This document shows, piece by piece, positions 62,646-64,000 of a stretch of DNA of 64,000 nucleotides. The position numbers and the translations under genes were made by a program. Position 1 is the first letter of the stretch. Every line of letters starts with the position of its first letter. The notes beneath the pieces are model-generated. The model had not been told where the DNA came from. It worked only from the letters and a program-made list of their open reading frames with translations, and searched no databases. The stretch comes from Bacillota bacterium (GTDB lineage Bacteria; Bacillota; Clostridia; Lachnospirales; Cellulosilyticaceae): contig JAEYPM010000023.1 in the NCBI GenBank assembly GCA_023410675.1, positions 12,884 through 76,883 of the forward strand, given 5' to 3'.

Positions 62646-62961
62646 GCTATCACTCCTAATATCTTATTTGAATCGTTTTTTTGCATAGACAACTCAACCT
62701 TTCTGTCACATTTTCAGAGAACGTACCCACACTGAAGATATTAGAGAATTCCCCTATGAATGCATAATATATCATCATTTACTGTTCCATTTTATCGTTA
62801 CTATTCTGTCTTTATACTTTTCATTATCAGTATAATATACCATTCCACTTCTCGCAATAAATATTCCGCTTCATATTAACCTCCATTATAATTTTCTAAC
62901 ATGAAATAAAACTCTTAAAATAATAAATACTTTAAATCAGCATTAACTTCGTAAGGATTTC
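62646..62961. other. Gap with decayed coding remnants
   Basis: On the minus strand, GGAGGTTAATATG around 62885 starts a frame that stops after 13 codons. Shifted frames nearby read IFIARSGMVYYTDNEKYK and a 39-codon stretch ending near the next gene. I recognise no family; they may be remains of another short gene. Confidence 0.3.
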
Positions 62962-63134
62962 GCTTAACGTTTTTGATTCACGACGTTCCTGAACCGGACC
63001 CGCAGAGCTTTTCTTCTTTGGCAGCGGCTTGCCCGCCCGGTGAAGGAATGTGGCGAGTCCTTCTTCATGTTCATTCTTCGGAGGACTACTTCATGCTCTT
63101 TCTTTCGAGCCCTTGTGTGAATCTTTTGTTATGT
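62962..63134 (-). repeat. Structured ~173-bp repeat, attC-like, copy 1
   Basis: The ends mirror each other: GCTTAAC-6-GATTCAC at 62962-62981 and GTGAATC-4-GTTATGT at 63117-63134. The inner 7-mers are exact complements and the outer ones pair at 5 of 7. On the minus strand this reads R''(ACATAAC)-L''(GATTCAC)...L'(GTGAATC)-R'(GTTAAGC), and R' fits the integron core GTTRRRY. The interior is GC-richer than the host DNA and rich in small hairpins. It is about 85-90% identical over ~110 bp to copy 2. It follows the stop of the 200-aa gene by 55 bases, as attC follows a cassette gene. Confidence 0.65.
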
Positions 63135-63189
63135 AAAGTCGCACGCCTCACGAAGCCAGCAGCGGCCATGGATGGACGCTCCTCAAAAA

Positions 63190-63792
63190 CTATTCATTAA
63201 AATAAATATACTGATCTTCTGTTTCTATAAAAAGCTCCCGGTAACCAGCCCGATAATGATCATACTTTAATTCATTTGCCCTTAATATTGGTTTAGCAAT
63301 ATCAAATTTAAACTCTTCTTCTTTGACTATTGAGCCATTTACATATATGCCAGGTGTACTGCTAGGCCTCTTATGATTATATACTTCTACCGGGTATTTT
63401 TTTCGAGTATAAGCCATATTATCAAGCATCGCTCCTATACTCCCATAAATATATCCTTTTGCATCATCAACACTAATATTTTTAATATTGTATTTACTAA
63501 AATCTTTCATAAAAAAATTTTCGAAAATGGATTTTCCAAACTCTGTATTGCTTTGAAAATAATCATACCATTCTTGTATATCAATTAAATTAGCAGTCCA
63601 AAGATTTATAAAAGCTTCTAAAACATTAGAGTACTGATTTTTATCACTAGAATAAATCCATAATCCTTGTTGATATTCTACCATAGACCAACAAACAATA
63701 CTATTTATACGTTTTTGTCCATAATTTGATATATAGCTAATAATATCATCTTCTAGTGCATCAAAATATTCAGTAAGCAGATCTTCTAACAT
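63190..63792 (-). CDS. Hypothetical protein, gene-cassette-like context
   Basis: 200 aa, acidic, soluble, no signal peptide or membrane segment. It is Trp/Tyr-rich (VCWSMVEYQQGLWIYSSD, NLWTANLIDIQEWYDYFQSN, YDHYRAGYRELFIETEDQYI). I recognise no family; composition and size resemble immunity-type or phage-defence accessory proteins, but that is only an impression. AAAGGAT lies before the ATG. It is the only gene between the two attC-like repeats and reads in the same direction relative to both. Confidence 0.7.
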   Translation of the reverse strand: MLEDLLTEYFDALEDDIISYISNYGQKRINSIVCWSMVEYQQGLWIYSSDKNQYSNVLEAFINLWTANLIDIQEWYDYFQSNTEFGKSIFENFFMKDFSKYNIKNISVDDAKGYIYGSIGAMLDNMAYTRKKYPVEVYNHKRPSSTPGIYVNGSIVKEEEFKFDIAKPILRANELKYDHYRAGYRELFIETEDQYIYFNE

Positions 63793-63869
63793 AATTTTAT
63801 CCTTTCACTTTCTTCGATGTAATACTCCAAAATTCCGCTCCAAGGATGGGGCGGCCTGCGTGCGATTTT

Positions 63870-64000
63870 ATATAACGTTTTTAGATTCACGACGTTCCTG
63901 AACCGGACCTTCAGAGCCCTTCTTCCTTGGCACGCTTGCGTCGGTGAAGGAATGTGGCGAGTCCTTCTTCATGCTAATGCTACGGAGGACTACTTCATGC
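63870..64000 (-). repeat. Structured attC-like repeat, copy 2 (cut by the window end)
   Basis: Begins ATATAAC-7-GATTCAC (63870-63890) and continues as a direct copy of the interior of copy 1 (GACGTTCCTGAACCGGACC, GGTGAAGGAATGTGGCGAGT, GGAGGACTACTTCATGC) to the edge. Internal stems include ACGC/GCGT within CCTT/AAGG, and AGTCCT/AGGACT. The flank GCGTGCGATTTTATATAAC is an inverted match to GTTATGTAAAGTCGCACGC beside copy 1. Confidence 0.65.

Noticed and set aside
62973..63200. A 75-codon plus-strand frame near the end of the window
   Set aside because: It is the accidental translation of attC-like copy 1 and its flank. No ribosome binding site, and the same sequence in copy 2 does not keep the frame.

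Overview
The window is chromosomal DNA from a low-GC, anaerobic, probably endospore-forming Gram-positive bacterium of the Clostridia; a Lachnospirales/Cellulosilyticum-like host is my inference. The grounds are strongly A/T-biased codons and intergenic DNA, AGGAGG-type ribosome binding sites with many GTG/TTG starts, a CotF-like spore coat protein, pyruvate phosphate dikinase, many ferredoxin-type proteins, CarD, and the gene orders dgt-dnaG-rpoD and miaB-mutS-mutL-miaA-hfq.

Positions 1-22343 are core genome on the plus strand: the 3' end of an M19 dipeptidase, a DUF1292 protein, a cyclophilin with a substituted active site, topoisomerase IV (parE, parC), proB, a DUF896 protein, a 5-formyl-THF cyclo-ligase, ruvA-ruvB, zapA, a U32 peptidase, a FtsW/RodA-type flippase with its PBP2-type partner, a Nudix hydrolase, a tRNA-Leu(CAA) on the minus strand, an ECF sigma factor with its anti-sigma factor, glyS behind a leader with a terminator, and ppdK. 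At 22441-24830 there are an FMN reductase, a decayed two-part pseudogene and a CarD regulator.

Positions 24985-46776 hold dgt-dnaG-rpoD-trmK-nif3-nucleoside kinase, the RNase P RNA with a good promoter and terminator, a spore coat protein, SppA, a diguanylate cyclase, a ferredoxin diverging from a Crp/Fnr regulator around a perfect palindrome, then miaB-mutS-mutL-miaA-hfq and a PLP lyase. Minus-strand genes follow at 46766-51364: nadE, lexA (with a LexA box), an XerS-like recombinase and a TtcA-type sulfurtransferase. A probable untranslated transcript lies at 51513-51876, before a MutS2-like ATPase that lacks the Smr domain.

Positions 54057-60411 carry two accessory plus-strand groups. The first is DinB-like, Cys-rich and DUF362/ferredoxin proteins. 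The second looks like a metal-handling operon, probably copper or silver: a small membrane protein, a DUF2318 protein, an HMA-SafE-cupredoxin fusion, and a two-component system.

The last 3.5 kb (60640-64000) is an accessory island: a broken GNAT acetyltransferase, a MarR regulator behind four ~32-bp repeats, a rifampin ADP-ribosyltransferase (arr), a frameshifted gene, and an unknown 200-aa gene bracketed by two copies of a GC-richer, highly structured ~170-bp repeat. The repeat termini have the architecture of integron attC recombination sites (R''-L''...L'-R'). I consider this possible gene-cassette array in a Firmicute the most notable feature of the window.
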